DNA of 64,000 nt from an uncultured Sphingomonadaceae bacterium (GCA_947499255.1 CANMNF010000001.1:310001-374000); one strand, 5' to 3'; shown: positions 1-9,128, counted from the first letter of the stretch. Numbers and translations: made by a program. Notes: a model not told the origin generated them from the letters alone.

Positions 1-1
1 T

Positions 2-130
2 GCAGCCGCCGTTGCCCTATGCCGCGAAAATGCGATCCCGATTGTGGTCTTCTCGATCCGCGAAAAGGGCAATGTCGCAACAGTGCTGGCGGGCGATGGC
101 GTGCAAACGATTGTGAAGAAAGAAGGCTAA
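2..130 (+). CDS. pyrH: Uridylate kinase, C-terminal end (partial)
   Basis: The reading frame enters from the left edge and stops at 128-130. The 42 visible residues contain the segment [12 protein letters not shown] followed by a G-N-V-A-T-V-L-x-G stretch, which matches the last beta strands and C-terminus of bacterial UMP kinase (UMP + ATP to UDP, cytosol, pyrimidine nucleotide synthesis). frr begins two bases after the stop, and pyrH-frr is one of the most conserved gene pairs in Proteobacteria, which supports the call. The catalytic part lies outside the window, so this is identified by C-terminus plus synteny only. Confidence 0.85.
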   Translation, partial: AAAVALCRENAIPIVVFSIREKGNVATVLAGDGVQTIVKKEG

Positions 131-132
131 AT

Positions 133-690
133 ATGGCGAAGTATGACAAAGCGGATATCGAACGCCGCATGAGCGGAGCGATTGAGAGCCTGAAGGGCGA
201 TCTGGGCGGTTTGCGCACGGGCCGCGCGAATGTGACATTGCTCGATCCGGTTGTGGTGGAAGTCTATGGCGCGATGATGCCGCTTAATCAGGTGGCAACG
301 GTAAATGCGCCAGAGCCGCGCATGTTGGCCGTGCAAGTGTGGGACAAAACCAATGTCAGCGCGGTGGAGAAGGGCATCACCAAAGCCAATTTGGGGCTTA
401 ATCCGATGACCGATGGCCAGACCGTGCGCCTGCCGATGCCCGATTTGACGGAAGAGCGCCGCAAGGAGCTCGCTAAGCTGGCGGGCACCTATGCGGAGAA
501 AGCCAAAATCGCGATCCGCAATGTACGCCGCGATGGCATGGAAATGCTCAAAGATGATGAGAAGGCAAAGGACATCTCCGAAGATGAGCGCAAGAAGCTT
601 GAGGATGAAGTCCAGAAATTGACCGACAAATATGTGGCCGATGCAGACTGCGCGACCGAGGCGAAGGAAAAGGAAATCCTGACTCAATAG
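133..690 (+). CDS. frr: Ribosome recycling factor
   Basis: A 185-residue protein starting [13 protein letters not shown], the normal length for RRF. It splits post-termination ribosomes together with EF-G in the cytosol. Visible family features are the [15 protein letters not shown] segment near residue 30-45, the [14 protein letters not shown] block and the closing helical region with [20 protein letters not shown]. The frame remains open further upstream to position 19, but the ATG at 133 is the conventional start because it lies two bases after the pyrH stop and gives the standard N-terminus. uppS follows after nine bases, so pyrH-frr-uppS are probably co-transcribed. Confidence 0.97.
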   Translation: MAKYDKADIERRMSGAIESLKGDLGGLRTGRANVTLLDPVVVEVYGAMMPLNQVATVNAPEPRMLAVQVWDKTNVSAVEKGITKANLGLNPMTDGQTVRLPMPDLTEERRKELAKLAGTYAEKAKIAIRNVRRDGMEMLKDDEKAKDISEDERKKLEDEVQKLTDKYVADADCATEAKEKEILTQ

Positions 691-699
691 GATTTCGCG

Positions 700-1380
700 G
701 TGGCTGAGAAAAACTACCCCCGTCATGTCGCCATTATTATGGACGGCAATGGCCGCTGGGCAAAGCGCAAGCATTTGCCGCGCGCCATGGGCCATCGCCA
801 AGGCGGGGAAGCGGTGCGCCGCGCGGTGCAGGCGGCAGAAACGCTGGAGCTGGAATGCCTGACGCTGTATGCCTTTTCGTCTGAGAACTGGAAGCGCGAA
901 GAAAGCGAAATCAGCGATCTGATGGGGCTGATGCGCCGCTTCATCGAAGCCAATCTGAAAGACATGATTGAACGCGGTGTGCGGCTTAAACTTATCGGCG
1001 ATTACAAAGCGTTCGCACCCGATATTGTCACCAAGCTTGAAGATGCGTTGGAGCGGACCAAGGATGGCACGCGCACGCTGGCTGTGGCGCTGAATTACGG
1101 TTCGCAACAAGAACTGGCCCGCGCGGCTGGATTGGCGGCGCTAGAGGGTGAGGTGACGCCTGAAACAATTGAGAAACACCTTTATACTGCGGACCTGCCG
1201 CCCCTCGACCTGTTGATCCGGACCAGCGGCGAAGTGCGTTTGTCGAACTTTCTGTTATGGCAGGCGGCCTATGCAGAAATGCTGTTCGTGGACGTGCTGT
1301 GGCCCGATTTCGGCGAAGATCATTTGCGCGAGGCCTGCGAAGAATTCGCGCGGCGGGAGCGACGTTATGGTGGGCGATAA
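700..1380 (+). CDS. uppS: Undecaprenyl diphosphate synthase (cis-prenyltransferase)
   Basis: A 226-residue protein with a GTG start. It condenses farnesyl diphosphate with eight isopentenyl diphosphates to make the C55 lipid carrier for peptidoglycan and glycan synthesis. The catalytic aspartate is D15 in IIMDGNGRWA (residues 12-21); the AFSSENWKR motif and the C-terminal RTSGEVRLSNFLLWQ substrate-binding motif are intact. The usual form of the last motif has RTGGEQRLSN, so S and V are mild variations. It sits in the conserved frr-uppS-cdsA-dxr-rseP-bamA run. Confidence 0.96.
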   Translation: MAEKNYPRHVAIIMDGNGRWAKRKHLPRAMGHRQGGEAVRRAVQAAETLELECLTLYAFSSENWKREESEISDLMGLMRRFIEANLKDMIERGVRLKLIGDYKAFAPDIVTKLEDALERTKDGTRTLAVALNYGSQQELARAAGLAALEGEVTPETIEKHLYTADLPPLDLLIRTSGEVRLSNFLLWQAAYAEMLFVDVLWPDFGEDHLREACEEFARRERRYGGR

Positions 1381-1405
1381 GGTGGGGCACAATTCTCCCT
1401 TCCGT

Positions 1406-1516
1406 GTCATCCTGAACTCGATTGTGCAAGCACGTCTTCGACTCCAGGATCCATTTCTCCAGCTGCGGGAACTTCGCGGTGATGCGAGATGGATGCTGAA
1501 TCGAGTTCAGCATGAC
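1406..1516 (+). repeat. Intergenic inverted-repeat element (REP/MITE-like)
   Basis: The 156-bp gap between uppS and cdsA is nearly filled by an element bounded by 16-bp arms, GTCATCCTGAACTCGA at 1406-1421 and TCGAGTTCAGCATGAC at 1501-1516. They are inverted copies with one mismatch. Inner bases continue the symmetry (GGATCCAT near 1448, ATGGATGCTG near 1490). Dispersed elements with GTCATCCTGAA ends are common between genes in sphingomonads. In an RNA it would fold into a long hairpin inside the operon and could protect mRNA ends or attenuate transcription; that role is inference. Confidence 0.7.
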
Positions 1517-1536
1517 GGGTCTGGACACCCGGCTCC

Positions 1537-2298
1537 ATGACCGAACACGCCACCCCCGAAGCGAAAGAACGCAAACGCGACCGCATGAAGCGCTATGCCA
1601 AAAAGGCGGTGACTGTTCCGCTTTCCGTGCGGACCAGCGATTTGCCCAAACGCGCGGCGAGCGCGGTGGTGATGCTGGTGGTTACTGGCGGGGCGATCTG
1701 GCTTGGCGGGTTTTGGCGTGATGTTTTGTTTCTGGCGGTAGGCCTGATTTGCATTGCTGAACTGGTGCGACTGGTCTGGCGGGCAAGCGAAAACGTGATC
1801 CGCCGGCTATTAGGGATCGCGGCGGGGGCGGTTTACATCGGGTATGCGACTTACCTCCTGACCCGTATTGATAGCTTGGGGATTTTGTTGCTTCTCATCG
1901 GCGTAGTGGTCTGCGTGGATACCTTCGCTTATTTCTTCGGTCGTACTCTTGGTGGCCCCAAGATCGCACCGCGGATAAGTCCATCAAAGACTTGGGCGGG
2001 CTTGTTAGGAGGCGCTGTAGGAGCGAGCACAGCCATAGCGTTGTACGTGATTTTCGGAACTGCGCTCGCGTCTGCCAATCTGATGTATTTGATATTTGCC
2101 GGTGCTGCGTTGGCTATTGTTGCGCAATCGGGTGACTTTCTTGAAAGCTGGCTCAAAAGGCGCGCAGGCATGAAAGACTCGTCAAATCTAATTCCAGGCC
2201 ATGGCGGTGTGTTTGACCGGATTGACGGGCTTATTCCCGTCGTCATCCTTGTCGGAACGGTGCTGGTAAATCACTATCCCCACTGGTTAGACAGGTAA
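1537..2298 (+). CDS. cdsA: Phosphatidate cytidylyltransferase
   Basis: A 253-residue integral membrane protein that makes CDP-diacylglycerol from phosphatidate and CTP, the branch point for all phospholipids. The C-terminal CDS signature is present in full: S-W-L-K-R-R-A-G-M-K-D-S-S-N-L-I-P-G-H-G-G followed by DRIDG. Several hydrophobic helices precede it. The first about 45 residues are charged (ERKRDRMKRYAKK) and longer than in many homologues, so a later start cannot be excluded, but no better start codon stands out. It is separated from dxr by a single base. Confidence 0.94.
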   Translation: MTEHATPEAKERKRDRMKRYAKKAVTVPLSVRTSDLPKRAASAVVMLVVTGGAIWLGGFWRDVLFLAVGLICIAELVRLVWRASENVIRRLLGIAAGAVYIGYATYLLTRIDSLGILLLLIGVVVCVDTFAYFFGRTLGGPKIAPRISPSKTWAGLLGGAVGASTAIALYVIFGTALASANLMYLIFAGAALAIVAQSGDFLESWLKRRAGMKDSSNLIPGHGGVFDRIDGLIPVVILVGTVLVNHYPHWLDR

Positions 2299-2299
2299 C

Positions 2300-3454
2300 A
2301 TGACCCGCTCCATTTCCATCTTCGGTGCCACAGGCTCCATCGGCGATTCCACGCTCGACCTGATCCGGCGCAATCGCGGCGAGTGGCGCGTTGTTGCGCT
2401 CTCGGCGCATTGCTCGGCGGAAAAGCTCGCCAAGCTGGCGCGCGAGTTTGGTGCCGAAATCGCGGTGGTAAGCGATGAAAGCTGCCTGACCGAATTGCGC
2501 GGGGCTCTTTCCGGCACCAATATACAAGCTGCTGGTGGCGCGCAGGCTTTGTGCGATGCGGCGGCGATTGAGGCGGACCTTACTGTTGCCGCGATTGTCG
2601 GCTGTGCGGGCCTTGCGCCTACTATGGCGGCGATTGCGCGGGGCGGGGTGGTGGCGCTCGCCAATAAGGAATCGTTGGTATCTGCGGGCGAAGTGATGAC
2701 CAATGCCGTGGCCAAACACGGCGCCACTTTGCTGCCGATGGATTCAGAGCATAATGCGATCTTCCAATGCCTCGAAGGCGGCAAGCTTGACGATGTGCGC
2801 TGGATAACGCTGACGGCAAGTGGCGGGCCGTTTCGCACCAAGACGATGGCTGAACTGGACGCGGCAACTCCTAAGCAGGCGGTCGCGCATCCCAATTGGG
2901 ATATGGGCGCCAAGATCAGCGTCGATAGCGCCACGATGATGAACAAAGGCCTTGAATATATTGAGGCGTTTCATCTGTTCCCCGTGGGGCTGGAGCGGCT
3001 GCGCATCATCGTCCACCCGCAAAGCATCATCCATTCCATGGTCGAATATCGCGACGGCTCGACGCTGGCGCAGCTTGGCCCTTCCGATATGCGCGTGCCG
3101 ATTGCCTCGACGCTGGCCTATCCTGCGCGCATGAACACGCCTTGCGAACCGCTCGATCTGGCCGCGATTGGGGAGCTGAGCTTTTTCGCGCCCGATGAGG
3201 AGCGCTTTCCCGCCACCCGTCTGGCGCGCGAGGCCGCAAATGCTGGCGGCGCGGCTCCGGCTATTCTCAACGCATCGAACGAGGTCGCGGTGGCCGCATT
3301 TCTCGATAGTCAGATCACATTCACGCAAATTTCGGCAATTGTCGCCAGAACTCTGGAACAATTGACGCTCGCAGCGCCGCAAAGCCTTAACGACGTACTC
3401 GCCGTTGATGCACAGGCGCGGGTGCGAGCACGGGAGATGCTGGTAAGTGCCTGA
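2300..3454 (+). CDS. dxr: 1-deoxy-D-xylulose 5-phosphate reductoisomerase
   Basis: A 384-residue protein for the committed step of the MEP isoprenoid pathway, DXP + NADPH to methylerythritol phosphate, in the cytosol. Visible motifs are the NADPH-binding GATGSIG near residue 9, the PMDSEHNAI metal and substrate site, ASGGPFR, HPNWDMGAKISVDSATM, and NASNEVAVAAFL near the C-terminus. Its product eventually feeds uppS, encoded two genes upstream. The stop overlaps the GTG start of rseP by eight bases, indicating translational coupling. Confidence 0.97.
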   Translation: MTRSISIFGATGSIGDSTLDLIRRNRGEWRVVALSAHCSAEKLAKLAREFGAEIAVVSDESCLTELRGALSGTNIQAAGGAQALCDAAAIEADLTVAAIVGCAGLAPTMAAIARGGVVALANKESLVSAGEVMTNAVAKHGATLLPMDSEHNAIFQCLEGGKLDDVRWITLTASGGPFRTKTMAELDAATPKQAVAHPNWDMGAKISVDSATMMNKGLEYIEAFHLFPVGLERLRIIVHPQSIIHSMVEYRDGSTLAQLGPSDMRVPIASTLAYPARMNTPCEPLDLAAIGELSFFAPDEERFPATRLAREAANAGGAAPAILNASNEVAVAAFLDSQITFTQISAIVARTLEQLTLAAPQSLNDVLAVDAQARVRAREMLVSA

Positions 3455-4595
3455 GACTATTCAATCGGTTCCTATCTGGATGATGCTGGTCGGCTTCCTG
3501 CTGATGCTGGGGCCGCTCGTCACATTGCATGAGCTGGGGCATTATCTGGTGGGCCGCTGGTGCGGAGTGAAGGCGGATGTTTTCTCCGTTGGTTTTGGCA
3601 AAGAGCTGTTTGGTTGGACCGATAAACGCGGCACACGCTGGCAAATCGCGGCCATTCCGATGGGTGGTTTTGTGAAGTTTGCCGGCGATATGAGCCCGGC
3701 GAGTGAGCCAAGCGATGAATATCTCGCACTGTCTCCTGAAGAGCAGGCGCAGTGTTTACAATCCAAAACGCTGTGCCAAAAGACAATGATTGTGGCGGCC
3801 GGGCCGGTGGCGAATATCATCATCGCTTTGGTCATTTTTGCCGGGTTTTTCATGATTTATGGCAAGCCTGTTGCCGTGGATCCCGAAACGACTAACGTGG
3901 TGTCCGAATTTGCAGAAAGCGGATCCGCCGCGCAGGATGCAGGCGTCGAAATTGGTGACAGGATCGTTGCCGTCGATGGGGAGCCGATGAGCAACCCCAA
4001 CGAAGTGGCGCGCGCCGTCATGCTGGAGCTGAATTCAGAACTGCAATTGACGGTCGAGCGTGATGATCAATTGCTCACGATCCCTGTCACAACCCGCGTG
4101 ATCGAAGAAGCTGATCAGTTTGGCAATGTCTCGCGCCTTGGCCGGATCGGCGTGGCTTTTGGCAATGCGCAGCTTAAATTTGAAGATGTTGGCCCGATTG
4201 AAGCGACAGGTCTATCGGCCAATGCGGTCGCGGATGGGTTTGTGATGATCGTCACCGGCATCAAACAGATTATCGTAGGTGAACGCTCTGTCAAAGAGAT
4301 GGGCGGCCCGCTTACAATGGCCAAATTCTCCGGTGAACAGTTGAGTTTGGGCGTTACAGAATTTGTCTATTTCGTGGCATTTGTCTCAATTAACTTGGCA
4401 TTCATTAACCTGCTGCCAATCCCTGTTCTCGACGGTGGGCACCTGGCGTTTTACGCAGTGGAAGCAATCCGCCGTAAACCGCTTAGTCCCCGTAGTCAGG
4501 AATACGCGTTCCGCACCGGTTTGGCCCTTGTGCTATCGCTGATGCTGTTCGTGACGTTGGTTGATATTGCCAAACTGCCCATTTTTGGCAGCTAG
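3447..4595 (+). CDS. rseP: RIP zinc metalloprotease RseP (site-2 protease)
   Basis: A 382-residue inner-membrane protease with a GTG start inside the end of dxr. The zinc ligands are H28 and H32 of HELGH, with E29 as catalytic base. A PDZ region lies in the middle (around GSAAQDAGVEIGDRIVAVDG), and the second active-site motif NLLPIPVLDGGHL lies in a C-terminal membrane segment. The family performs regulated intramembrane proteolysis of anti-sigma factors in envelope stress and also clears signal-peptide remnants. Its position just before bamA fits an envelope-homeostasis role. Confidence 0.96.
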   Translation: MPETIQSVPIWMMLVGFLLMLGPLVTLHELGHYLVGRWCGVKADVFSVGFGKELFGWTDKRGTRWQIAAIPMGGFVKFAGDMSPASEPSDEYLALSPEEQAQCLQSKTLCQKTMIVAAGPVANIIIALVIFAGFFMIYGKPVAVDPETTNVVSEFAESGSAAQDAGVEIGDRIVAVDGEPMSNPNEVARAVMLELNSELQLTVERDDQLLTIPVTTRVIEEADQFGNVSRLGRIGVAFGNAQLKFEDVGPIEATGLSANAVADGFVMIVTGIKQIIVGERSVKEMGGPLTMAKFSGEQLSLGVTEFVYFVAFVSINLAFINLLPIPVLDGGHLAFYAVEAIRRKPLSPRSQEYAFRTGLALVLSLMLFVTLVDIAKLPIFGS

Positions 4596-4771
4596 GCGTG
4601 GATAAGGATACCACGCAAAGGCCGGATTTCCGCCTCTTCGCTTGATTGCTCGTGTATCATCGGGCACACGCCTCCTTCGCGTCGCGATCGGGAGTGTGAG
4701 AGGGTCCACACGGGCCTTTACAGGCAAACTGGTTGTCAGGCCGCGCGGGTGTCGATGAGAGTGGACGGATA

Positions 4772-7522
4772 ATGGGTTTGAAAACCGGCAATTGTGCAGA
4801 TGTGCGTCATGGCGTGCAGCTTGGAAGTAGATTTGTTGCAGGGCTTCTTGGTTGCACGATGTTGGCAGGGCTTCCCGCTGTTGCACTCGCGCAGGCGGAT
4901 GCCGCTCCATCATCAACTCAGGCGGAAGAACCACAAGGCGATGTGATCCGCACGATCGCTGTCTCCGGGGCACAGCGCTTGGAGCCGGAAACCATCGTCA
5001 GTTATGTGCAATTGCGCACCGGGCAGGTTTACACGCCGGAAATCGGCGATCAGGCGCTGGTCGATCTGGCCGCGACAGAGCTGTTTGCTGATTTCTCGAT
5101 TGCCAACAATGATGGCAATATCGTTATCACCGTTGAAGAAAATCCGGTGATCAATCGCATCGTGCTGGAAGGGAACAAGCGGCTTAAGGAAGATAAGATC
5201 CTTCCAGAAATCCGCTTGTCCCCGCGACAGATTTTTACCCGCTCCAAAGTGCGCGCAGACGTTTCGCGCATTATTGAACTGTACAAGCGCCAAGGCCGTT
5301 TTGCCGCTGTGGTCGAACCGCAGATGGTGATGCTGGACCAAAACCGTGTGGATGTGATTTTTGAAATCACAGAAGGGCCAAAATCCAAAGTCCGCCAGAT
5401 TAACGTTATCGGGAATGAAGTTTTCTCCGATGGCAAACTGCGCAGTGAAATGGTGACTAAGGAATCCGGCTTGCTGAAGATTTTCAGCTCGAACACCAGC
5501 TACGATCCTGATCGCCTTGCGTTTGACCAGCAAAAATTGCGTCAATTCTATCTGACCGAAGGCTATGCAGATTTCCGGGTTATCTCTGCGGTGGCTGAGC
5601 TTACCCCGGACAAGCGCGATTTTATCATCACCTATGTGGTGGAAGAAGGCGAACGCTATCGTTTTGGCGATGTCGAAGTGGAAAGCCAACTTCGCGATTT
5701 TTCGAGCGAAGCGCTGACCGAACGTCTGAACATCGAAGAAGGCGATTGGTATAACGCGGATTTCATCGATGAAACGATTGATGGCCTGACCGAAACGGCC
5801 GGTGCATTTGGGTATGCCTTTGCCGATGTGCGTCCGCGCATCCGAGCCAATCCCGATGATTTGACGATGGATATCACCTTCCTGGTGGCCGATGCACCGC
5901 GTGTGTATATCGATTCCATTGAGATCAACGGCAACACGATCACCCAAGACAAAGTGATCCGCCGTGAATTTCGTATCGCAGAAGGCGATGCGTTTAGCTC
6001 ACTGCAAGTTAACCGGTCCAATGCGCGGATCAATTCGCTGGGATATTTCCAAGAGAATTTTGAAATTTCGCAAGTCGAGGGCAGCGACGGCGATCGCATT
6101 ACCTTGCAGGCGAACGTTCAGGAAGAACCTACTGGCGAATTGTCCTTGTCGGCCGGTTTCTCCAGTTTGGAGAGCTTCATCTTCAACGGTTCGATCCGTC
6201 AAAACAATTTCCGTGGCCGTGGGCAAACGGTTGGTTTGGGCGTCAACTACTCGCGCTTCTCACGCTCCGGCAATCTCAGCTTCACCGAGCCGCATTTGTT
6301 CGACAAGGATATCGCGGCTGGTATCGATATTTACCGCCAGGATTTTAACAACGGCTTCTTCAACCGCGATCAGGCAACGTTTGAACAGGCCACCACCGGC
6401 TTCCGCCTGCGCGCTGGTATTCCGCTCACAGAATATCTGAGCCTGCTTGGCAGTTACACGCTTAATTATGATCAAGTGACCGTTGCGAATTCCTCGGGCT
6501 TTTTTGCTGATTTGGACGGTGACGGCATTGAAACATGTGAGCCTTTGTTTGCGGGCCGTTTTTTGTGCGACACACTAGGCAATCGCACGCAGTCAATTTT
6601 GGGCCTGTCAGTCACCTATAACTCACTGAATTCGCGCCTTCGCCCTACAAGTGGGCGGCTTGTTACATTCAGCGCGGATCTCGCCGGGTTAGGTGGCAAC
6701 ACGCAATATCTTCGTGGATCGATGCGCGCTTCGCAATACCATGCTCTGGGTTCTGGTTTTGTTGGTTCGCTCTCATTTGAAGGCGGCTTTATCCAAGGGC
6801 TTAAAGATCGCGGCGCCGGACGTGCAGATGTCCTGCTAACCGATCGGTTTTTCCTTGGTGAGGGGCAGATGCGCGGCTTTGATATTCGCGGTGTTGGGCC
6901 GCGGGTTGTACGGCAACGCATTCTTGGCTTGGACGAAGACGGCGCAGAAATTCTCTCCGATCCGGACAACAGGCAGGCAAGTAGAATCGATGCGTTGGGC
7001 GGCAATGCCTATTATCTGGGACGCGCTGAAATTGAGATTCCGCTTGGAGCTGGCGCGCGCGAGCTTGGCTTAAGACCTTCGATATTTGTTGATATCGGCG
7101 CTACGTTTGGCATCAAGAGGCCGCAGCTGAACCAAAGCCCGTTTCCCAACGGTATTTTCCTTCCGCAGCGGGATGAGAACGGGTTGGAACAGTTTGCACA
7201 GATTAACGATGCCGTGCTCGTGGAAGACCCAAACATGCCAGGAACATTCAATTGTTCAGGTACGGTCGCAACCGTTACTAATCCGGTAAATCCAATGCCG
7301 GGTTGTCTGGAAAACGCAAATAATGCGCCTATCGGTCAGACTATCGATCCCTTTCGTGAGACGTTCTTCGGAGATACGGCCAAACCGCGTCTTTCTTTTG
7401 GCATCGGGGTGAACTGGAACTCACCTTTCGGACCGTTCAGGATCGATTTAGCCCATGTGCTATTAAAGCAGCCGGGTGATGAAACCAAAACACTATCCTT
7501 CAACGTAGGAACGCAATTCTAA
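4772..7522 (+). CDS. bamA: Outer membrane protein assembly factor BamA
   Basis: A 916-residue Omp85-family protein that folds beta-barrel proteins into the outer membrane. The ATG at 4772 is preferred over an upstream TTG at 4733 because it gives a compact secretory signal (hydrophobic FVAGLLGCTMLAGLPAVALAQ) and has a purine-rich sequence in front. The mature part starts with POTRA repeats (DVIRTIAVSGAQRLEPETI, then RIVLEGNKRLKEDKI, RQINVIGNEVFSDGKL, DSIEINGNTITQDKV) and ends in a barrel whose final residues (SFNVGTQF) have the terminal phenylalanine typical of outer-membrane proteins. The barrel has long acidic loop insertions, for example around bases 7190-7340. Its stop overlaps the start of the chaperone gene by one base. 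Confidence 0.96.
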   Translation: MGLKTGNCADVRHGVQLGSRFVAGLLGCTMLAGLPAVALAQADAAPSSTQAEEPQGDVIRTIAVSGAQRLEPETIVSYVQLRTGQVYTPEIGDQALVDLAATELFADFSIANNDGNIVITVEENPVINRIVLEGNKRLKEDKILPEIRLSPRQIFTRSKVRADVSRIIELYKRQGRFAAVVEPQMVMLDQNRVDVIFEITEGPKSKVRQINVIGNEVFSDGKLRSEMVTKESGLLKIFSSNTSYDPDRLAFDQQKLRQFYLTEGYADFRVISAVAELTPDKRDFIITYVVEEGERYRFGDVEVESQLRDFSSEALTERLNIEEGDWYNADFIDETIDGLTETAGAFGYAFADVRPRIRANPDDLTMDITFLVADAPRVYIDSIEINGNTITQDKVIRREFRIAEGDAFSSLQVNRSNARINSLGYFQENFEISQVEGSDGDRITLQANVQEEPTGELSLSAGFSSLESFIFNGSIRQNNFRGRGQTVGLGVNYSRFSRSGNLSFTEPHLFDKDIAAGIDIYRQDFNNGFFNRDQATFEQATTGFRLRAGIPLTEYLSLLGSYTLNYDQVTVANSSGFFADLDGDGIETCEPLFAGRFLCDTLGNRTQSILGLSVTYNSLNSRLRPTSGRLVTFSADLAGLGGNTQYLRGSMRASQYHALGSGFVGSLSFEGGFIQGLKDRGAGRADVLLTDRFFLGEGQMRGFDIRGVGPRVVRQRILGLDEDGAEILSDPDNRQASRIDALGGNAYYLGRAEIEIPLGAGARELGLRPSIFVDIGATFGIKRPQLNQSPFPNGIFLPQRDENGLEQFAQINDAVLVEDPNMPGTFNCSGTVATVTNPVNPMPGCLENANNAPIGQTIDPFRETFFGDTAKPRLSFGIGVNWNSPFGPFRIDLAHVLLKQPGDETKTLSFNVGTQF

Positions 7523-8226
7523 TGAAATCTCTATTCAAACCGGCCATTGCTGCCGGCCTCGCCATGATTGTTTCAATCGCTCCGGCATTTACGGCGCCCG
7601 CTGTTGCGCAAGTCAGCGGCACTATTGCAACCATAGATATTCCGCTTGCCGTTGCTGGTGCATCCGCGCGCGCGGCCGCTTATCAACAGATCAACAACAC
7701 GTATTCCGCTCAGCTGGCGACCATTCAACAGCGCAACCAGCAGCGCCAACAGTTGCTGCAAACATTTGACACCAATGGCGATGGCAATGTGGACGAAGCC
7801 GAGGCGGCTCCTGCACAGCAAGAAGGCAACCCCACGGTTCAGCAAATTCAGGCTATTGATGCCGAAATCCAACAGCTGCAAGGCCCGATCCAACGCGCGC
7901 GTATCTATGCCATTTCGCAGATTGGTACTGAATTTAACGCATCGCTGCAGCAGGTCGTGTCCGCGCAAAACATTCAGTTCGTAATTTCTCCCGAAGCGCT
8001 GATTTACGAGCCTCAAGGCGCGAATATAACGCAACAGGTTATCGATGCGATCAATGCGCGCATCCCAACCGTCACTGCTTTTCCGCCAGAAGGCTGGCAG
8101 CCTAGCGAGCAGGCCGTGAACCTGTTCCAGCAAGTGCAGCAGATCCTTGTGTTCGCAGCGGTCCAACAGCAACAGCAAGCTGCACAACAAGCAGCTGGTG
8201 AAGGCGGCGCGGTTCCTTCGCGCTAA
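7522..8226 (+). CDS. OmpH/Skp family periplasmic chaperone with an EF-hand-like loop
   Basis: A 234-residue protein with a clear signal peptide (residues 1-30, ending AVAQ) followed by a glutamine- and alanine-rich helical body, as in Skp/OmpH holdases that escort unfolded outer-membrane proteins to BamA. It starts on the last base of the bamA stop codon. The coiled-coil body contains a loop D83-T-N-G-D-G-N-V-D-E-A-E94 that matches the 12-residue EF-hand calcium loop at all ligand positions (83, 85, 87, 91, 94). The C-terminus is a low-complexity glutamine/alanine tail. The family call is from context and overall character; sequence similarity to E. coli Skp is weak. Confidence 0.8.
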   Translation: MKSLFKPAIAAGLAMIVSIAPAFTAPAVAQVSGTIATIDIPLAVAGASARAAAYQQINNTYSAQLATIQQRNQQRQQLLQTFDTNGDGNVDEAEAAPAQQEGNPTVQQIQAIDAEIQQLQGPIQRARIYAISQIGTEFNASLQQVVSAQNIQFVISPEALIYEPQGANITQQVIDAINARIPTVTAFPPEGWQPSEQAVNLFQQVQQILVFAAVQQQQQAAQQAAGEGGAVPSR

Positions 8227-8270
8227 GCCAAGCTGGCGGCTAAACTGACGAAAGTGATGGGGGCTGGGCG

Positions 8271-8720
8271 ATGAGCGAAGCTTACGATATTCCGAAGATT
8301 CTCGCTGCCCTGCCGCATCGCTATCCGATGCTGCTGGTTGATCGGGTGGCCGAATTGAACGTGGGTGATAGCATCCGCGCCATCAAAGCGGTCAGCTTCA
8401 ACGAAGGCTATTTCCAGGGCCACTTTCCAGGCCGCCCGATTATGCCAGGCGTCTTGCAGATTGAGGCATTGGCGCAAGCTGCCGGTATTTTGGCCGTCGA
8501 AACGCTTGAACTAGCAGGCTCTGGCAAGCTGGTTTATTTCATGGCCATTGAAGGCGCGAAATTCCGCGCTCCTGTGGAACCGGGCTGTTTGCTCGAATTG
8601 GAAGCCAGTTTTGTCCAACAACGTTCGAAGATCTGCAAATTTGCGGGCAAAGCTAGCGTTGAGGGTAAGACCACTTGCGATGTGCAATTCACCGCGATGA
8701 TTGCCGACGCACCGAAATAA
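8271..8720 (+). CDS. fabZ: 3-hydroxyacyl-[acyl-carrier-protein] dehydratase FabZ
   Basis: A 149-residue hot-dog-fold dehydratase for the third step of each fatty acid elongation cycle. The catalytic pair is H51 in [12 protein letters not shown] and E65 in [22 protein letters not shown] near the N-terminus is also typical. A GGGGG ribosome-binding site precedes the ATG. In most Gram-negative bacteria lpxD comes before and lpxA after this gene; neither is here, in line with a sphingomonad envelope without lipid A. Confidence 0.97.
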   Translation: MSEAYDIPKILAALPHRYPMLLVDRVAELNVGDSIRAIKAVSFNEGYFQGHFPGRPIMPGVLQIEALAQAAGILAVETLELAGSGKLVYFMAIEGAKFRAPVEPGCLLELEASFVQQRSKICKFAGKASVEGKTTCDVQFTAMIADAPK

Positions 8721-8813
8721 GGTTGCATTTGTGGAAGAGCGTGGTTATCCGCGCGCCTTCCCCGAATTTGGCGGACCGGTCGGAACCGGTTCACACCATA
8801 AAGGACTAATGCC

Positions 8814-9035
8814 ATGAAGGCCGATACGCATCCCGAATACCATATGATCACGGTCAAGATGACTGATGGCACCGAGTTCCAAACGAAGACCACTTGGGGC
8901 AAAGAGGGCGATACGATGAACCTCGAAATCGACCCCACCAGCCACCCGGCATGGACCGGCGGCCCGCAGCGCCTGCAGGATGGCGGCCGTGTTGCAAAAT
9001 TCAACAAGCGTTTTGGTGGGCTCAAGCTCAAGTAA
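8814..9035 (+). CDS. rpmE: 50S ribosomal protein L31
   Basis: A 73-residue protein with the L31 pattern: [10 protein letters not shown], then [18 protein letters not shown] and the basic end [12 protein letters not shown]. It has no cysteines, so it is the zinc-independent form usual in alphaproteobacteria. It follows fabZ after a 93-bp gap with its own upstream space and is followed by a strong terminator, which suggests a separate or terminal transcription unit. Confidence 0.96.
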   Translation: MKADTHPEYHMITVKMTDGTEFQTKTTWGKEGDTMNLEIDPTSHPAWTGGPQRLQDGGRVAKFNKRFGGLKLK

Positions 9036-9062
9036 GACGTTTTTGCTTCTGACGAGTTTAGC

Positions 9063-9100
9063 AAAAAGCCCCGGAAGCGATGCTCCCGGGGCTTTTTCTT
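9063..9100 (+). terminator. Rho-independent terminator after rpmE
   Basis: AAAAAGCCCCGG at 9063-9074 pairs perfectly with CCGGGGCTTTTT at 9086-9097, giving a 12-bp stem whose GC core is followed by a T run. Because of the leading A run it may also act on transcripts of the minus-strand gene that ends at 9129. Confidence 0.9.
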
Positions 9101-9128
9101 TGTTCTATAGGTTACTCTCTTCGATACG

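Noticed and set aside
127-1110. Long minus-strand ORF (327 codons) opposite frr and uppS
   Set aside because: It is the shadow of two certain genes on the plus strand; its sequence is His/Arg/Ala-rich without a family pattern.
4913-5947. 344-codon minus-strand ORF opposite bamA
   Set aside because: Antisense shadow of the POTRA region; composition typical of a reverse frame.
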